A stretch of DNA of 64,000 bases from Pseudomonas muyukensis (GCF_019139535.1 NZ_CP077073.1:633501-697500), one strand, 5' to 3'. Positions 1 through 11,440 are shown, numbered from the stretch's first letter. Notes: generated by a model not told the origin, from the sequence alone. Numbers and translations: made by a program.

Positions 1-451
1 CGGCATTCGCGCGTTGTTCCGGGTCAGTCGCTCGGAGTTCCTGGTAATGGCCCTGACGGCGGCGGCGACCCTGCTGCTGGAGCTGCAGACGGCGATCTAC
101 GCCGGGGTGCTGGCATCGCTGTTCTTCTACCTCAAGCGCACCTCGAGGCCGCGAGTACAGCAGAGCCGGGAAGGGGAGGCGGACGTGTTGCGGGTGGGCG
201 GGTCGATCTTCTTCGGCGCGGCGCATTACCTGCAGGTGCGCTTGCAGCGCTGCCAGGGGCCGCATGTGGTGATCGATGCGCGACAGGTGAACTTCATCGA
301 TTATTCGGGTGTGGATATGTTGCACCGCGAGGCGCGGCGGCTGATGCGCAATGGCGGGAGCCTTACGTTGCAGCGGGCAAGGCCGCAGGTGATCGAGGAA
401 CTGCAGAAGCTGGAAGGCATGGCAAGTTGCCCGATTCGCTTCGAGGGCTGA
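1..451 (+). CDS. SulP-family anion transporter, C-terminal part (partial)
   Basis: The reading frame is open at the left edge and ends at 449-451, so only about the last 149 residues are present. The visible part starts with the last hydrophobic membrane segment (about residues 10-35, ending FFYLKR). It continues into a cytoplasmic STAS domain with the typical VVIDARQVNFIDYSGVDML core, which follows the IFFGAAHYL strand. This arrangement is that of SulP/SLC26 permeases, inner-membrane carriers of sulfate or related anions; the STAS domain is regulatory. The substrate cannot be told from this fragment. The ORF finder's TTG at 14 is not the true start, because the frame runs out of the window. 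Confidence 0.88.
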   Translation, partial: GIRALFRVSRSEFLVMALTAAATLLLELQTAIYAGVLASLFFYLKRTSRPRVQQSREGEADVLRVGGSIFFGAAHYLQVRLQRCQGPHVVIDARQVNFIDYSGVDMLHREARRLMRNGGSLTLQRARPQVIEELQKLEGMASCPIRFEG

Positions 452-534
452 CGGTCAACTGGTATTTCTGTCAGTTGCGAACAGCGTGCAGGCGATGAAA
501 GAGTAAACAACGCTCATTCACTGCGGAGCACGCC

Positions 535-843
535 ATGAGTAGTTGCATTCATCTCGCACTGGCACTCGTGCCATTACTAGCCGCTCCAGGCAGCGGCGCT
601 GTGGACAACTGCTGGAGCGTTGCCGATGCACAGGCACGTATCGCCCGGCTGGAAAGCGATATGACAGCACGCGATCCCTACACCGGCAGAACGCAATCCG
701 CAGCAAAACTCGCTCACTACCAACAGCAGGTCGAACTGGAGCGCCAATTCATCCGACAGCGCTCCGACGTCAACTGCGCGCCAGCTGACGACGCAGCTCA
801 TCCAGCACAGGCGCCGTGTCCGGACGCACCCCCCGCCAGATGA
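535..843 (+). CDS. Small secreted/periplasmic hypothetical protein
   Basis: A 102-residue protein with a short hydrophobic N-terminus ending in an Ala-rich stretch (about residues 1-22), consistent with a signal peptide. The mature part is polar, with three Cys (about residues 26, 81 and 94), and its C-terminus is rich in Pro and Ala. A GGAG sequence lies 7 nt before the ATG. I do not recognise a family with certainty. It lies downstream of the SulP gene on the same strand. Its last 74 bp overlap the 3' end of aroE on the opposite strand, so its C-terminus is constrained by, or may be an artefact of, aroE codon usage. Confidence 0.55.
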   Translation: MSSCIHLALALVPLLAAPGSGAVDNCWSVADAQARIARLESDMTARDPYTGRTQSAAKLAHYQQQVELERQFIRQRSDVNCAPADDAAHPAQAPCPDAPPAR

Positions 844-1594
844 AGAACGCCTCGGCCGCCTGCTCGGCGAGCATCCCCAGCCCGTCCAGCACCTTTGCCG
901 CGCCCAGCTTGCTAGCCCATTGGCAGAACGGCGTCGGCTCCTTGCCATACATCATGTCGTAGCAGACGGTGCTTCCTGCCTCGACCAGGCTGTCGGCAAT
1001 CGGCGGCAGTTCGCCAGATAAGCTCGCAGAAGTAGCGTTGATGATCACGTCCACCGGCTCCTGCAACCAGCTGAAACCACTGGCCACCACCGGCCCTAGC
1101 TCGTCGAACTCTCGCGCCAGTTGCTCGGCTTTCTCGACGGTACGGTTGGCGATCACCAACGATTGCGGGTTGTGCGCCAGGATAGGCTCCAGCACGCCCC
1201 GAACAGCACCGCCGGCGCCAAGGATAAGGATACGCTTGCCCGCCAAGACCACCCCGGCGTTCACCGTCAGGTCACGCACCAGCCCGGCGCCATCGGTGTT
1301 GTCACCCTGCAGGGTGCCGTCAGCCAGCTTGGTCAAGGTGTTCACCGCGCCGGCACGCTGGGCGCGCGGGGTGAGGCTGTCGCACAGGCGATAGGCCTCT
1401 TCCTTGAACGGCACGGTGACGTTGGCGCCGCTGCCTTGCTTGAAGAAGCCAGTGGCGCAGTCGCTGAACTCGTCCAGAGGCGCCAGCAGGGTGGCGTACT
1501 CCAGGTCCTGGCCGGTCTGGTCGGCGAACAGGCGGTGGATCAGCGGCGACTTGCTGTGGCCAATGGGGTTGCCGAATACGACGTACTGGTCCAT
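770..1594 (-). CDS. aroE: Shikimate dehydrogenase (NADP+)
   Basis: AroE reduces 3-dehydroshikimate to shikimate in aromatic amino acid synthesis in the cytoplasm. The start is the ATG at 1594 ([17 protein letters not shown]), giving 274 residues, the usual length; the upstream in-frame ATG at 1615 would add seven unconserved residues. The substrate-binding [10 protein letters not shown] motif is near the N-terminus. The catalytic pair is K64 (NVTVPFKE) and D101 (GDNTDG). The NADP-binding GAGGAVRG loop is at 126-133, and the C-terminal [12 protein letters not shown] motif is intact. hemF lies 25 bp upstream on the same strand, so the two are probably cotranscribed, and a perfect DnaA-box sequence sits in that gap. 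Confidence 0.97.
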   Translation of the reverse strand: MDQYVVFGNPIGHSKSPLIHRLFADQTGQDLEYATLLAPLDEFSDCATGFFKQGSGANVTVPFKEEAYRLCDSLTPRAQRAGAVNTLTKLADGTLQGDNTDGAGLVRDLTVNAGVVLAGKRILILGAGGAVRGVLEPILAHNPQSLVIANRTVEKAEQLAREFDELGPVVASGFSWLQEPVDVIINATSASLSGELPPIADSLVEAGSTVCYDMMYGKEPTPFCQWASKLGAAKVLDGLGMLAEQAAEAFFIWRGVRPDTAPVLDELRRQLARS

Positions 1595-1619
1595 GGGAGC
1601 TCCTCGGTTATCCACAGGC

Positions 1620-3642
<2,023 letters not shown>

Positions 3643-3676
3643 GGGTCAGCCCTGCGGGGTGTTCGCCGCGAGCGTT

Positions 3677-3952
3677 GCAGCGCCTATGAAATCGAGCGCC
3701 GCCCGCGCGGCGCATCGCGGATGAATCCGCTCCTACATTCGTTGCAACGTGGCCATGACCGATAGGCCATGGTTGTTCGCCTTGTGGGTACGACGCGATT
3801 TTTCGGCTGGCGCCACCGCCGCCCCGCCTGTCTCATGCCATGCGCCAAGGCTGGCAACCATGGCCTGACAGGTGCGGCACGTTGCAACAGATGTAGGAGC
3901 GGATTCATCCGCGATGCGCCGCGCGGGCGGCGCTCGATCTCAAGAGCACTGC
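3677..3952. repeat. Pair of inverted REP elements forming a long inverted-repeat unit
   Basis: Two copies of one REP variant face each other. One runs 3677-3736 (ATCGAGCGCCGC core, then GATGAATCCGCTCCTACA). The other is its reverse complement at 3893-3952 (TGTAGGAGCGGATTCATC, ending in GGCGCTCGATCT). The symmetry continues inward: GTTGCAACGTG follows the first REP and CACGTTGCAAC precedes the second, and GGCCATGGTTG (3765-3775) pairs with CAACCATGGCC (3855-3865). The whole 276-bp unit is therefore an imperfect palindrome between qor and the DUF3077 gene. It fills most of the 346-bp gene-free stretch 3643-3988. Short ORFs in it are not convincing. Confidence 0.8.
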
Positions 3953-3988
3953 AAAACTATCGCCCTGCACTTGCCCGCCAACACGCGA

Positions 3989-4306
3989 TCAACCGCCCTG
4001 CCGGGGCTTCCCAGGTGCTGGCGCCGACTCGATGCCATCGAGCATCGCCTCCACCAACCCCTCCGCCATTTCCAGCGAATGCAGACTCGACCAGTACATG
4101 CCACGCCCCTCGTCGCGTAGATGGTCAAGGGCCTTGATGCCGGTGTCATAGGCACAGCGCAGGTAGAGCGCGACGTGTACCAGGGCGTCGTGGGCTTCGA
4201 TATTGGGGTTTACGGTGAAGAGCGGTGGGTGGCCGGCGTCGCAGCGGCCGAAGGGGTGGGTTGTGGTGTTAGGAAGTGGTGGATCGGGGACAATCTTCTT
4301 GTTCAT
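3989..4306 (-). CDS. DUF3077-family small protein
   Basis: A 105-residue protein starting at the ATG at 4306 (MNKKIVPDPPLP), with AGAGG as a modest ribosome site. It matches the pattern of Pseudomonas DUF3077 proteins: a short polar N-terminus, a PLFTVNPNIEAHDAL segment, a helix with an L-x-C-A core (YLRCAYDTGIKAL), and a second helix (SSLHSLEMAEGLVEAMLDGIE). These proteins are common in Pseudomonas and have no assigned function. There is no signal peptide or membrane segment. The ORF that extends 44 codons further upstream is not supported. The gene stands alone between REP-containing regions. Confidence 0.75.
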   Translation of the reverse strand: MNKKIVPDPPLPNTTTHPFGRCDAGHPPLFTVNPNIEAHDALVHVALYLRCAYDTGIKALDHLRDEGRGMYWSSLHSLEMAEGLVEAMLDGIESAPAPGKPRQGG

Positions 4307-4769
4307 GGCAACCTCTACCAGAGTAGGGCTGACACCTCGTCCGTTACCACACGAATGGGTGGCAGCTGTACACGGGGTGGTAAACCGGGGAGGTACCAGA
4401 CCCGGCAGGCTCGAAAGCCTCCCGCGCACAGCCGCCATAGACGACTCTGATACCTTCCTGTTACCGGGTTACCACACCCGATCGCCAAGTTATTCGGCGA
4501 CGGTTTGGAGCCTAGAGGCAGGCGTTCCCACTGAGAAGGTAATGGCAGTCGACAGACTGCGTAGGATATTTCTCTGAATGCGAGATGGGCAGCCTTGGGA
4601 GGAAAAATCAGAAAGTCCTGAGGGTGCAGAGAATCCCTGTGGGAGTGACACGCGAGAGAAGGGACCTCGCTTGACCGTGCCAGCTCTAAGGCGTAGCGTT
4701 TCTCTTTGAGGTTGTGCTGGTGCGCCGGTTGAGTTTCAAGTTATCCGGGCGAGTGCATCCTTACCCTTT

Positions 4770-4795
4770 GGCCGCTTCAGCGGCCATTATTTTTT
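4770..4795 (+). terminator. Orphan rho-independent terminator-like hairpin
   Basis: GGCCGC-TTCA-GCGGCC (4770-4785) is followed by ATTATTTTTT on the plus strand. No plus-strand gene lies upstream within 1 kb, and the minus-strand neighbour tsaC would need the U-tract on the other side. The hairpin may therefore end an unannotated small RNA. Confidence 0.5.
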
Positions 4796-4848
4796 GGGCT
4801 TGTTTCTATCCCCTTTAGGCAAAGGCCTTTCAAGGTGTTCGACGACAG

Positions 4849-4912
4849 GGCTGCAGCGCTCTTGAGATCGAGCGCCGCGCGGGCGGCGCTCGATCTGATA
4901 GGCGCTGCAAGG
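4849..4912. repeat. Truncated, symmetrical REP copy
   Basis: AGATCGAGCGCCGC (4865-4878) and GCGGCGCTCGATCT (4883-4896) form a perfect 14-bp stem around GCGG. It is flanked by TGCAGCGCT (4852-4860) and GGCGCTGCA (4901-4909). The arms match the outer ends of the REP pair at 3677-3952, but the GAATCCGCTCCTACA inner end is missing, as if two outer halves had been joined. Confidence 0.75.
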
Positions 4913-5011
4913 TTTGCGGCGGACATCTGGAGGCCCTCATCCGGTCTATGGCCCTAAGCCCAAAGGACTTGAAAGGGGTGCCCTTTAGGCACGAAGCCCT
5001 CGCCAGCGGTA

Positions 5012-5569
5012 TCAACCCGGACGCACAACCTCGCCCGTCACCAGATTGCGAATCACACTAGGGTTCTTGCGCCCCCCCAGCGCCCCCCCGAGCACCAGGT
5101 CCACCTGCCCATGGAAATACTGCTCGACCCGCAAGCGGCTCTTGGCCGCCGGCCGCCCGGCCGGGTTGCAGGAGGTGGAGATCAGCGGCCCCACCAGCGC
5201 GCACAGCTCGCGCACCTGCGGGTGGTCGCTGACCCGCAGCGCCACGGTGTCGTGCTGGCCGGTCACCCACTCGGGCAGCAAGTCCTGGTGCGGCACCAGC
5301 CAGGTGTTCGGCCCAGGCCAAGTGGCGCCCATGCGATCGATCCAGTCCTGGGGGAAATCCTCGAACAGAAAGTCGAACTGGCGAATGTTGTCGGCGATCA
5401 GGATCAGGCCTTTATCCACAGGCCGCGACTTGAGCGCCAGCAGGCGATACACCGCGTCCTCGTTCCATGGGTCGCAGCCCAGGCCCCAGACCGCTTCCGT
5501 CGGATAGGCGATCACCGCACCCGCCTTCACCTCACGCGCGGCTTGTTGCACACGCCAACTGCTCACCAT
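5012..5569 (-). CDS. tsaC: Threonylcarbamoyl-AMP synthase (TsaC/YrdC)
   Basis: TsaC makes threonylcarbamoyl-AMP from threonine, bicarbonate and ATP, the first step of the t6A37 modification of ANN-decoding tRNAs. At 185 residues it has the short TsaC form without the extra Sua5 domain. Family features are the N-terminal [17 protein letters not shown] loop, [12 protein letters not shown] (K-x-R-P motif, about 47-58), and [11 protein letters not shown], which forms the nucleotide and substrate pocket. It lies downstream of dprA on the same strand (39 bp gap) and is probably cotranscribed with it. Confidence 0.95.
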   Translation of the reverse strand: MVSSWRVQQAAREVKAGAVIAYPTEAVWGLGCDPWNEDAVYRLLALKSRPVDKGLILIADNIRQFDFLFEDFPQDWIDRMGATWPGPNTWLVPHQDLLPEWVTGQHDTVALRVSDHPQVRELCALVGPLISTSCNPAGRPAAKSRLRVEQYFHGQVDLVLGGALGGRKNPSVIRNLVTGEVVRPG

Positions 5570-5608
5570 TTTCCGTCTCTCCGCATAAACGCCGTGTGCG
5601 CAGTGTAC

Positions 5609-6706
5609 TTAGCCGGAACGGGCAAACCAACGCCCGGCTTCATTGCTCACCCGGCCTTCGAGCTCAAGCTCGGTGAGGCTGGCCAACACCTCGGCCAACG
5701 GCTTGCCGCTGCTGTGGGCCAGGCCCTCGCTGGTATGCGGCGCGGCATGCAGCAAGGCCAGCAGCGGATGCCGAGGATTATCCACAGCCGCCGGCGGCAG
5801 GTTCTGCCAACCGCGCAAGCTGTCGAGGATCTGCTGCACGCTTTCCACCAACAGTGCGCCGTCGCGGATCAGCTGGTGGCAGCCCTTGGCGCCGGGATGG
5901 TGGATGGACCCGGGGATCGCATACACCTCCCGCCCTTGCTCGGCCGCCAGCCGCGCGGTGATCAGCGAACCGCTGGCAAGACTGGCCTCGACCACCAGCA
6001 CGCCCAGCGACAGGCCGCTGATGATGCGGTTGCGCCGGGGGAAGTTGCCGGCCAGCGGCCCGGCATCCAGGGGGTACTCGGAAACCAGGGCGCTGCCACT
6101 GTCGATAATCGCCCTGGCCAGCTCGCGGTGGCGCTGTGGATAAAGTTTTTGCAAACCCGTGCCGAGCACCGCGACAGTCTGCCCGCCGACCGTCAGCGCG
6201 CCCCGATGGGCGGCACCGTCGACGCCCACGGCAAGGCCGCTGGTGATGACGAATCCGGCCTGGGACAGGCAACGGGAAAAGGCCCCTGCGGTATCCAGCG
6301 CCGGCGCTGAAGCACGCCTGCTGCCCACGATTGCCAGTTGCGGGCGCTCCAGCAAGACGGGGTTGCCAGCTACGAACAACAGCGGCGGCGGGTCGTCGAT
6401 TTCGCCCAGCAACGCCGGGTAGCCAGGCCGGTCCCACATCAGTAAATGCTGGTCCGGGCGCTCTAGCCAGGCCATTGCAGCCAAAGCCCCGTCACGCACT
6501 TGCGTACTGCGCCGGGCGTCTATACTGGCTGCCGACAGCCCCAGCGAACGCCACGCGCTGGCCGGTGCACTGAGCGCCGACGAGGCACTGCCAAAGGCTT
6601 CGATCAGGGTGTGAAAGCGTCGCAAGCCAATATCAGGAAGGCGATGCAGACGCAGTCGCGCTTCCAGTTCAGCTGGCGGACAAGGCGACGAATGGACTGT
6701 GCTCAT
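5609..6706 (-). CDS. dprA: DNA processing protein DprA (Smf)
   Basis: A 365-residue DprA that loads RecA on incoming single-stranded DNA during transformation. The start is the ATG at 6706 (MSTVHSSPCPP); the ORF reaches ten codons further but the extension is not conserved. An N-terminal helix-hairpin (LPDIGLRRFHTLIEAFGS) is followed by the Rossmann-like core with IVGSRRAS, GLAVGVDGAAHRGAL, the AVLGTGL strand, SEYP and the PRRNRIISGLS motif. A C-terminal winged-helix-like domain follows residue 300. It heads the dprA-tsaC pair and is divergent from def. In P. aeruginosa a LysM gene (PA0020) lies between these two; none is present here. Confidence 0.95.
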   Translation of the reverse strand: MSTVHSSPCPPAELEARLRLHRLPDIGLRRFHTLIEAFGSASSALSAPASAWRSLGLSAASIDARRSTQVRDGALAAMAWLERPDQHLLMWDRPGYPALLGEIDDPPPLLFVAGNPVLLERPQLAIVGSRRASAPALDTAGAFSRCLSQAGFVITSGLAVGVDGAAHRGALTVGGQTVAVLGTGLQKLYPQRHRELARAIIDSGSALVSEYPLDAGPLAGNFPRRNRIISGLSLGVLVVEASLASGSLITARLAAEQGREVYAIPGSIHHPGAKGCHQLIRDGALLVESVQQILDSLRGWQNLPPAAVDNPRHPLLALLHAAPHTSEGLAHSSGKPLAEVLASLTELELEGRVSNEAGRWFARSG

Positions 6707-6913
6707 GGGAATCTTCCTTGACCAGAACAGGGCCACTGGCGTGGCGCAACCTGTGGATAACTTTGTGGGTAATACTTTGAAAAGCTGTCCATGAAATGGC
6801 AGCTATCAAGCCCATAGAGACCCTAGTCGAGCTTTCCCAGGTGCCGAACGCCCCGATTCCCTTTATTATGTGTGCTCAGTTTTCAACCGACCGCACAGTG
6901 ACTGCCTGACCCT

Positions 6914-7420
6914 ATGGCCATCTTGAACATCCTCGAATTCCCAGACCCGCGCCTGCGTACCATTGCCAAACCGGTAACGGTGTTTGACGACGCCCTGCGC
7001 CAGCTGATCGACGACATGTTCGAAACCATGTACGAAGCCCCTGGCATCGGCCTGGCCGCGACCCAGGTCAACGTGCACCAGCAAGTGGTGGTGATGGACC
7101 TGAGCGAAGACCGCAGCGAACCGCGCGTCTTCATCAACCCCAGCGTCGAGGAGCTGACCCACGACATGGGCCAGTACCAGGAAGGCTGCCTGTCGGTGCC
7201 GGGCTTCTACGAGAACGTCGACCGCCCCCTGCGTGTGCGGGTCAAGGCCCAGGACCGCGACGGCAAGCCCTACGAGCTGGAGTGCGAAGGCCTGCTGGCG
7301 GTGTGCGTGCAGCATGAGTTCGATCACCTCAACGGCAAGCTGTTCGTCGACTACCTGTCACAGCTAAAACGTGACCGGATCAAGAAAAAGCTGGAAAAGC
7401 AGCACCGCCAGCAAGCCTGA
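6914..7420 (+). CDS. def: Peptide deformylase
   Basis: Def removes the N-formyl group from nascent proteins. The 168 residues carry all three metal-site motifs: GIGLAATQ (44-51), EGCLSVP (90-96, with metal ligand C92) and HEFDH (134-138, ligands H134 and H138, catalytic E135). The start is the ATG at 6914. It is followed by fmt, the other half of the formyl-methionine cycle, but a strong terminator hairpin lies between the two, so fmt expression may be partly uncoupled. The 207 bp upstream, shared with dprA, contain a perfect DnaA-box sequence at 6752-6760. Confidence 0.98.
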   Translation: MAILNILEFPDPRLRTIAKPVTVFDDALRQLIDDMFETMYEAPGIGLAATQVNVHQQVVVMDLSEDRSEPRVFINPSVEELTHDMGQYQEGCLSVPGFYENVDRPLRVRVKAQDRDGKPYELECEGLLAVCVQHEFDHLNGKLFVDYLSQLKRDRIKKKLEKQHRQQA

Positions 7421-7434
7421 TCCCCACCTTCCAG

Positions 7435-7466
7435 AAGGCTTGCTCCGGCAAGCCTTTTTCTTTTTT
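7435..7466 (+). terminator. Rho-independent terminator between def and fmt
   Basis: AAGGCTTGC-TCCG-GCAAGCCTT is a perfect 9-bp stem (7435-7456) followed by a T-rich run to 7466. It lies in the 60-bp gap between def and fmt, so it probably attenuates rather than fully separates the two genes. Confidence 0.85.
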
Positions 7467-7480
7467 GCAGCGAGAACACC

Positions 7481-8413
7481 ATGCGCATCGTCTTTGCTGG
7501 CACTCCAGAGTTTGCCGCCGAACACCTCAAGGCCCTGCTCGACAGCCCGTACGAGATCGTGGCCGTCTACACCCAGCCCGACCGCCCTGCCGGCCGTGGC
7601 CAGAAGCTCATGCCGAGCCCGGTCAAGCAGCTGGCCGTGGCCCATGACATCCCGGTGTTCCAGCCGCCAACCCTGCGCAACGCCGAGGCCCAGGCCGAAC
7701 TGGCCGCGCTCGAGCCCGACCTGATGGTGGTAGTTGCCTACGGCCTGATCCTGCCGCAAGCGGTACTCGACATCCCGCGCCTGGGCTGCATCAACAGCCA
7801 CGCCTCCCTGCTGCCACGCTGGCGCGGTGCGGCGCCGATCCAGCGCGCCGTCGAAGCCGGCGACGCCGACAGCGGCGTGACCGTGATGCGCATGGAAGCC
7901 GGCCTGGACACCGGCCCGATGCTGCTCAAGGTGGTCACCCCCATCAGTGCCGACGACACCGGCGGCAGCCTGCACGACCGCCTCGCCGAAATGGGCCCGC
8001 CTGCGGTAGTCCAGGCCATCGCCGGCCTGGCCGACGGTTCGCTGCTAGGTGAAGTCCAGGACGATGCCCTGGCCACCTACGCGCACAAGCTGAACAAGGA
8101 CGAAGCGCGCATCGACTGGAGCCGCCCGGCCGTCGAGCTGGAGCGCCTGATCCGCGCCTTCAATCCCTGGCCGGTGTGCCACAGCACCCTGGACGGCGAA
8201 AGCGTGAAGGTACTGGCCGCCAACTTGTCCACAGCCCAGGGCGCCCCGGGCGAAATCCTGTCGGCCAGCAAAGATGGCCTGGTGGTCGCCTGCGGTGACC
8301 AGGCCCTGAGCCTGACCCGCCTGCAACTGCCGGGTGGCAAGGCCCTGAACTTCGCCGACCTGTTCAACAGCCGCCGCGAGAAATTCGCCAGTGGCAAGGT
8401 GCTCGGCCAATGA
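7481..8413 (+). CDS. fmt: Methionyl-tRNA formyltransferase
   Basis: Fmt transfers the formyl group of 10-formyl-tetrahydrofolate to initiator Met-tRNA. It is 310 residues, the normal length. The N-terminal Rossmann domain opens with [12 protein letters not shown]. The catalytic triad N105, H107 and D143 sits in [13 protein letters not shown] and MEAGLDTGP. The C-terminal OB-like tRNA-binding domain covers about residues 205-310. The stop overlaps the rsmB start (ATGA), indicating translational coupling with the next gene. Confidence 0.98.
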   Translation: MRIVFAGTPEFAAEHLKALLDSPYEIVAVYTQPDRPAGRGQKLMPSPVKQLAVAHDIPVFQPPTLRNAEAQAELAALEPDLMVVVAYGLILPQAVLDIPRLGCINSHASLLPRWRGAAPIQRAVEAGDADSGVTVMRMEAGLDTGPMLLKVVTPISADDTGGSLHDRLAEMGPPAVVQAIAGLADGSLLGEVQDDALATYAHKLNKDEARIDWSRPAVELERLIRAFNPWPVCHSTLDGESVKVLAANLSTAQGAPGEILSASKDGLVVACGDQALSLTRLQLPGGKALNFADLFNSRREKFASGKVLGQ

Positions 8414-9720
8414 ACCCGCGCCTGGCTGCCGCCCGTGCCTTGGCCGCTGTGCTTAGCGGCAAGGCTTCGCTGAACAGCTCGCTGCCGGCGCAACTGGACA
8501 AGGTCGAGGAACGCGACCGTGGCCTGACCCAGGACCTGGCCTTCGGCACCGCCCGCTGGCAGCCGCGCCTGGACCTGCTGGCCGCGCAGCTGCTGCAAAA
8601 GCCCTTCAAGGCCGCCGACGCCGATGTGCAGGCGCTGCTGCTGGTCGGCCTGTACCAGCTGTTCTACACCCGCATCCCGGCCCACGCCGCCATCGGCGAG
8701 ACTGTCGGCTGCGCCGACAAGCTGAAGAAGCCGTGGGCCAAGGGCCTGCTCAACGCCGTGCTGCGCCGCGCCCAGCGCGAAGGCGAGGCACTGCTCGCCG
8801 GCATGGAACGCGACCCGGTGGTGCGCACCGCCCACCCGCGTTGGCTGCAAAAGTCGCTCAAAGCCTTCTGGCCGGAGCAGTGGGAAGCCATTTGCGCGGC
8901 CAACAACGCCCACCCGCCGATGATCCTGCGGGTCAACCGCCGCCATCACAGCCGCGATGCCTACCTGGCACTGCTGGCCGAGGCCGGCGTTGGCGCCAGC
9001 GCCTGCCAGTACAGCCGTGACGGTATCGTCCTGGGCGAAGCCTGCGACGTGCGCGGGCTGCCGGGCTTTGCCGAAGGCTGGGTCAGTGTCCAGGACGAAG
9101 CGGCGCAGCTGTCTGCCGACCTGCTCGAACTGGCCCCCGGCCAACGCGTGCTCGACGCCTGCTGCGCCCCCGGTGGCAAGACCTGCCACCTGCTCGAAGC
9201 CGAACCGGGCCTGGCCCACATGACCGCCATCGACCTCGAGGCCAAGCGCCTGACCCGCGTGCGCGAGAACCTCGAGCGCCTGCAGCTGGATGCCGAACTG
9301 ATCGCCTGCGACGCCCGCGACACCGCCAGTTGGTGGGACGGCAAGCCGTTCCAGCGCATCCTGCTCGACGCCCCGTGCTCGGCCACCGGCGTGATCCGCC
9401 GCCACCCGGACATCAAGCTGACCCGCCAGGCCGAGGACATCCCGGCCCTGGCCACGCTGCAGGGCGAGCTGCTCGATGCCCTGTGGCCAACGCTGGAGGT
9501 GGGCGGCATGCTGCTGTATGCCACCTGCTCGAGCCTGCCGACCGAGAACACCGAAGTGATCGACGCCTTCCTCGCCCGCACCCCCGGTGCCCGCGAGCTG
9601 GACCTGGCCACCGAAGCCGGCCTGCGCCAGCCCCACGGCCGCCAGCTGTTGGCCCAGGAAGGCGGCCATGACGGTTTCTACTATGCCAAGCTGATCAAGA
9701 TCGCCGCTTCGCGCGGATAA
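8410..9720 (+). CDS. rsmB: 16S rRNA m5C967 methyltransferase
   Basis: RsmB (Sun/Fmu) methylates C967 of 16S rRNA. The 436 residues comprise an N-terminal NusB-like RNA-binding domain (about 1-150) and a C-terminal Rossmann methyltransferase domain. The SAM loop is [16 protein letters not shown]. The two Cys of RNA m5C methyltransferases are both present: about C323 in [10 protein letters not shown] and the nucleophile about C373 in YATCSSLP. The ATG overlaps the fmt stop. The fmt-rsmB-trkA order is the usual one next to the pseudomonad origin. Confidence 0.97.
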   Translation: MNPRLAAARALAAVLSGKASLNSSLPAQLDKVEERDRGLTQDLAFGTARWQPRLDLLAAQLLQKPFKAADADVQALLLVGLYQLFYTRIPAHAAIGETVGCADKLKKPWAKGLLNAVLRRAQREGEALLAGMERDPVVRTAHPRWLQKSLKAFWPEQWEAICAANNAHPPMILRVNRRHHSRDAYLALLAEAGVGASACQYSRDGIVLGEACDVRGLPGFAEGWVSVQDEAAQLSADLLELAPGQRVLDACCAPGGKTCHLLEAEPGLAHMTAIDLEAKRLTRVRENLERLQLDAELIACDARDTASWWDGKPFQRILLDAPCSATGVIRRHPDIKLTRQAEDIPALATLQGELLDALWPTLEVGGMLLYATCSSLPTENTEVIDAFLARTPGARELDLATEAGLRQPHGRQLLAQEGGHDGFYYAKLIKIAASRG

Positions 9721-9742
9721 GAACAAAGGTAGGGAGTAGCGG

Positions 9743-11116
9743 ATGAAGATCATCATCCTCGGCGCAGGGCAGGTCGGCGGCACGCTGGCCGAGCACCTGG
9801 CCAGCGAAGCCAACGACATCACCGTGGTCGACACCGATGGCGAGCGCCTGCGCGACCTCGGCGATCGCCTGGACATCCGTACCGTGCAGGGCCGCGCCTC
9901 GCTGCCGACGGTGCTGCGCCAGGCCGGTGCCGACGACGCCGACATGCTGGTGGCGGTGACCAACAGCGACGAGACCAACATGGTCGCCTGCCAGGTGGCC
10001 TACTCGCTGTTCCACACCCCGACCAAGATCGCCCGGGTACGCGAATCGGCCTACCTGACCCGCGAGGAGCTGTTCGACAACGACCATATCCCGGTGGACG
10101 TGCTGATCAGCCCCGAGCAGGTGGTGACCAACTACATCAAGCGCCTGATCGAACACCCCGGCTCCTTGCAGGTGATCGACTTCGCCGAGGGCAAGGCCCA
10201 GCTGGTGGCGGTCCGGGCCTACTACGGCGGGCCGCTGGTGGGCCAGCAACTGCGCCAGATCCGCGCGCACATGCCCAACGTCGATACCCGGGTGGCGGCG
10301 ATCTTCCGCCGCGACCGGCCGATCACCCCGCAAGGCGATACGGTGATCGAAGCCGACGACGAAGTGTTCTTCATTGCCGCGAAGAAGGACATCCGCGCGG
10401 TGATGGGCGAGCTGCGACGCATCGACGAGACCAACAAGCGCGTGGTCATCGCCGGTGGCGGGCAGATCGGCGAACGCCTGGCCGAGGCCATCGAGAGCCG
10501 CTACCAGGTGAAGATCATCGAGATGAACCCAGCCCGCTGCCGGCAGCTCTCCGATACCCTGGAAAGCACCGTGGTGCTGCAGGGCAGCGCGTCGGACAAG
10601 GACCTGATGCTCGAGGAGAACATCGCCGATGCCGATATTTTCCTGGCCCTGACCAACGACGACGAGGCCAACATCATGGCGTCGCTGCTGGCCAAGCGCC
10701 TGGGCGCGCGCAAGGTGATGACCATCATCAACAACCCGGCCTACGTCGACCTGGTGCAGGGCGGCGACATCGACATCGCCATCAGCCCGCAGCTGGCCAC
10801 CATCGGCACCTTGCTGGCCCACGTGCGCCGTGGCGACATCGTCAGCGTGCACTCCCTGCGCCGTGGCGCGGCCGAGGCCATCGAGGCGGTGGCCCATGGT
10901 GACTCGAAGTCGAGCAAAGTGGTGGGCAAGGCCATCGAGGACATCAACCTGCCGCCGGGCACGACCATCGGCGCGATCATCCGCGAGGACGAAGTGATGA
11001 TCGCCCACGACGACACGGTGATCGAGTCGGGCGACCATGTGATCCTGTTCGTGGTGGACAAGAAGCATATTCGGGACGTGGAGAAGCTGTTCCACGTGGG
11101 CTTGAGTTTCTTCTAG
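9743..11116 (+). CDS. trkA: Trk potassium uptake regulatory protein TrkA
   Basis: TrkA is the cytoplasmic NAD(H)-binding subunit that gates the TrkH/TrkG potassium channel. The 457 residues hold a duplicated RCK module. The first NAD-binding half begins [17 protein letters not shown] and the second [16 protein letters not shown] (about residue 230). Each is followed by an RCK-C lobe, giving the long proteobacterial form. It begins 22 bp after rsmB with an AGGGAG ribosome site and belongs to the def-fmt-rsmB-trkA cluster. The TPR gene follows after 9 bp. Confidence 0.98.
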   Translation: MKIIILGAGQVGGTLAEHLASEANDITVVDTDGERLRDLGDRLDIRTVQGRASLPTVLRQAGADDADMLVAVTNSDETNMVACQVAYSLFHTPTKIARVRESAYLTREELFDNDHIPVDVLISPEQVVTNYIKRLIEHPGSLQVIDFAEGKAQLVAVRAYYGGPLVGQQLRQIRAHMPNVDTRVAAIFRRDRPITPQGDTVIEADDEVFFIAAKKDIRAVMGELRRIDETNKRVVIAGGGQIGERLAEAIESRYQVKIIEMNPARCRQLSDTLESTVVLQGSASDKDLMLEENIADADIFLALTNDDEANIMASLLAKRLGARKVMTIINNPAYVDLVQGGDIDIAISPQLATIGTLLAHVRRGDIVSVHSLRRGAAEAIEAVAHGDSKSSKVVGKAIEDINLPPGTTIGAIIREDEVMIAHDDTVIESGDHVILFVVDKKHIRDVEKLFHVGLSFF

Positions 11117-11125
11117 GAGAAGGGC

Positions 11126-11434
11126 ATGCGCGAATCGCTGGAGAAGATGCTGGCCAAGGGTGTGGATAACCCGCTGCTGAGGTTCGGCCTGGGCAAGGCC
11201 TGGCTGGACGAGGGCAATGGCGCCGAAGCGGCGGGGCACCTGGCCAGCTGCGTGAAGCAGGACCCCAAGTATTCGGCGGCGTGGAAGCTGCTGGGCAAGG
11301 CGTATCAGCTGCAGGGTGACTTGGCGGCGGCGCGCAAGGCCTGGGAGGAGGGGATCGTCGCGGCGCAGGCTCATGGCGACAAGCAGGCCGAGAAAGAGAT
11401 GACAGTTTTTCTCAAGAAGCTGAACAAGGCTTGA
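11126..11434 (+). CDS. Small tetratricopeptide-repeat protein
   Basis: A 102-residue protein with about two TPR-like helical hairpins: LLRFGLGKAWLDEGNGAEAAGHL and a second beginning AAWKLLGKAYQLQGDLAAA. No signal peptide or catalytic motif is seen, so it is probably a cytoplasmic protein-binding scaffold. It begins 9 bp after trkA with GGAGAAGG before the ATG and is likely in the same transcript. The exact role is unknown; homologues sit next to trkA in other pseudomonads as far as I recall. A perfect DnaA-box word lies inside the gene at 11161-11169. Confidence 0.8.
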   Translation: MRESLEKMLAKGVDNPLLRFGLGKAWLDEGNGAEAAGHLASCVKQDPKYSAAWKLLGKAYQLQGDLAAARKAWEEGIVAAQAHGDKQAEKEMTVFLKKLNKA

Positions 11435-11440
11435 AATCGC

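Larger units (their letters stand above)
4307..5011. other. Gene-free interval with orphan hairpins
   Basis: There is no convincing protein gene in these 705 bp. The stretch holds an isolated terminator-like hairpin (4770-4795), a truncated palindromic REP copy (4849-4912), and weakly related flanking words such as CCCTTTAGGCA (about 4811-4821 and 4980-4990). Base composition is less GC-rich than the genes around it between about 4450 and 4850. Confidence 0.6.

Noticed and set aside
3684..4155. Several small ORFs between qor and the DUF3077 gene
   Set aside because: They are translations of REP repeats and their inverted copies, with no ribosome site or family pattern.
11089..11104. TGTTCCACGTGGGCTT near the end of trkA as a fifth parS
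   Set aside because: Only the left half and centre match; the right arm is lost, so the palindrome is broken.
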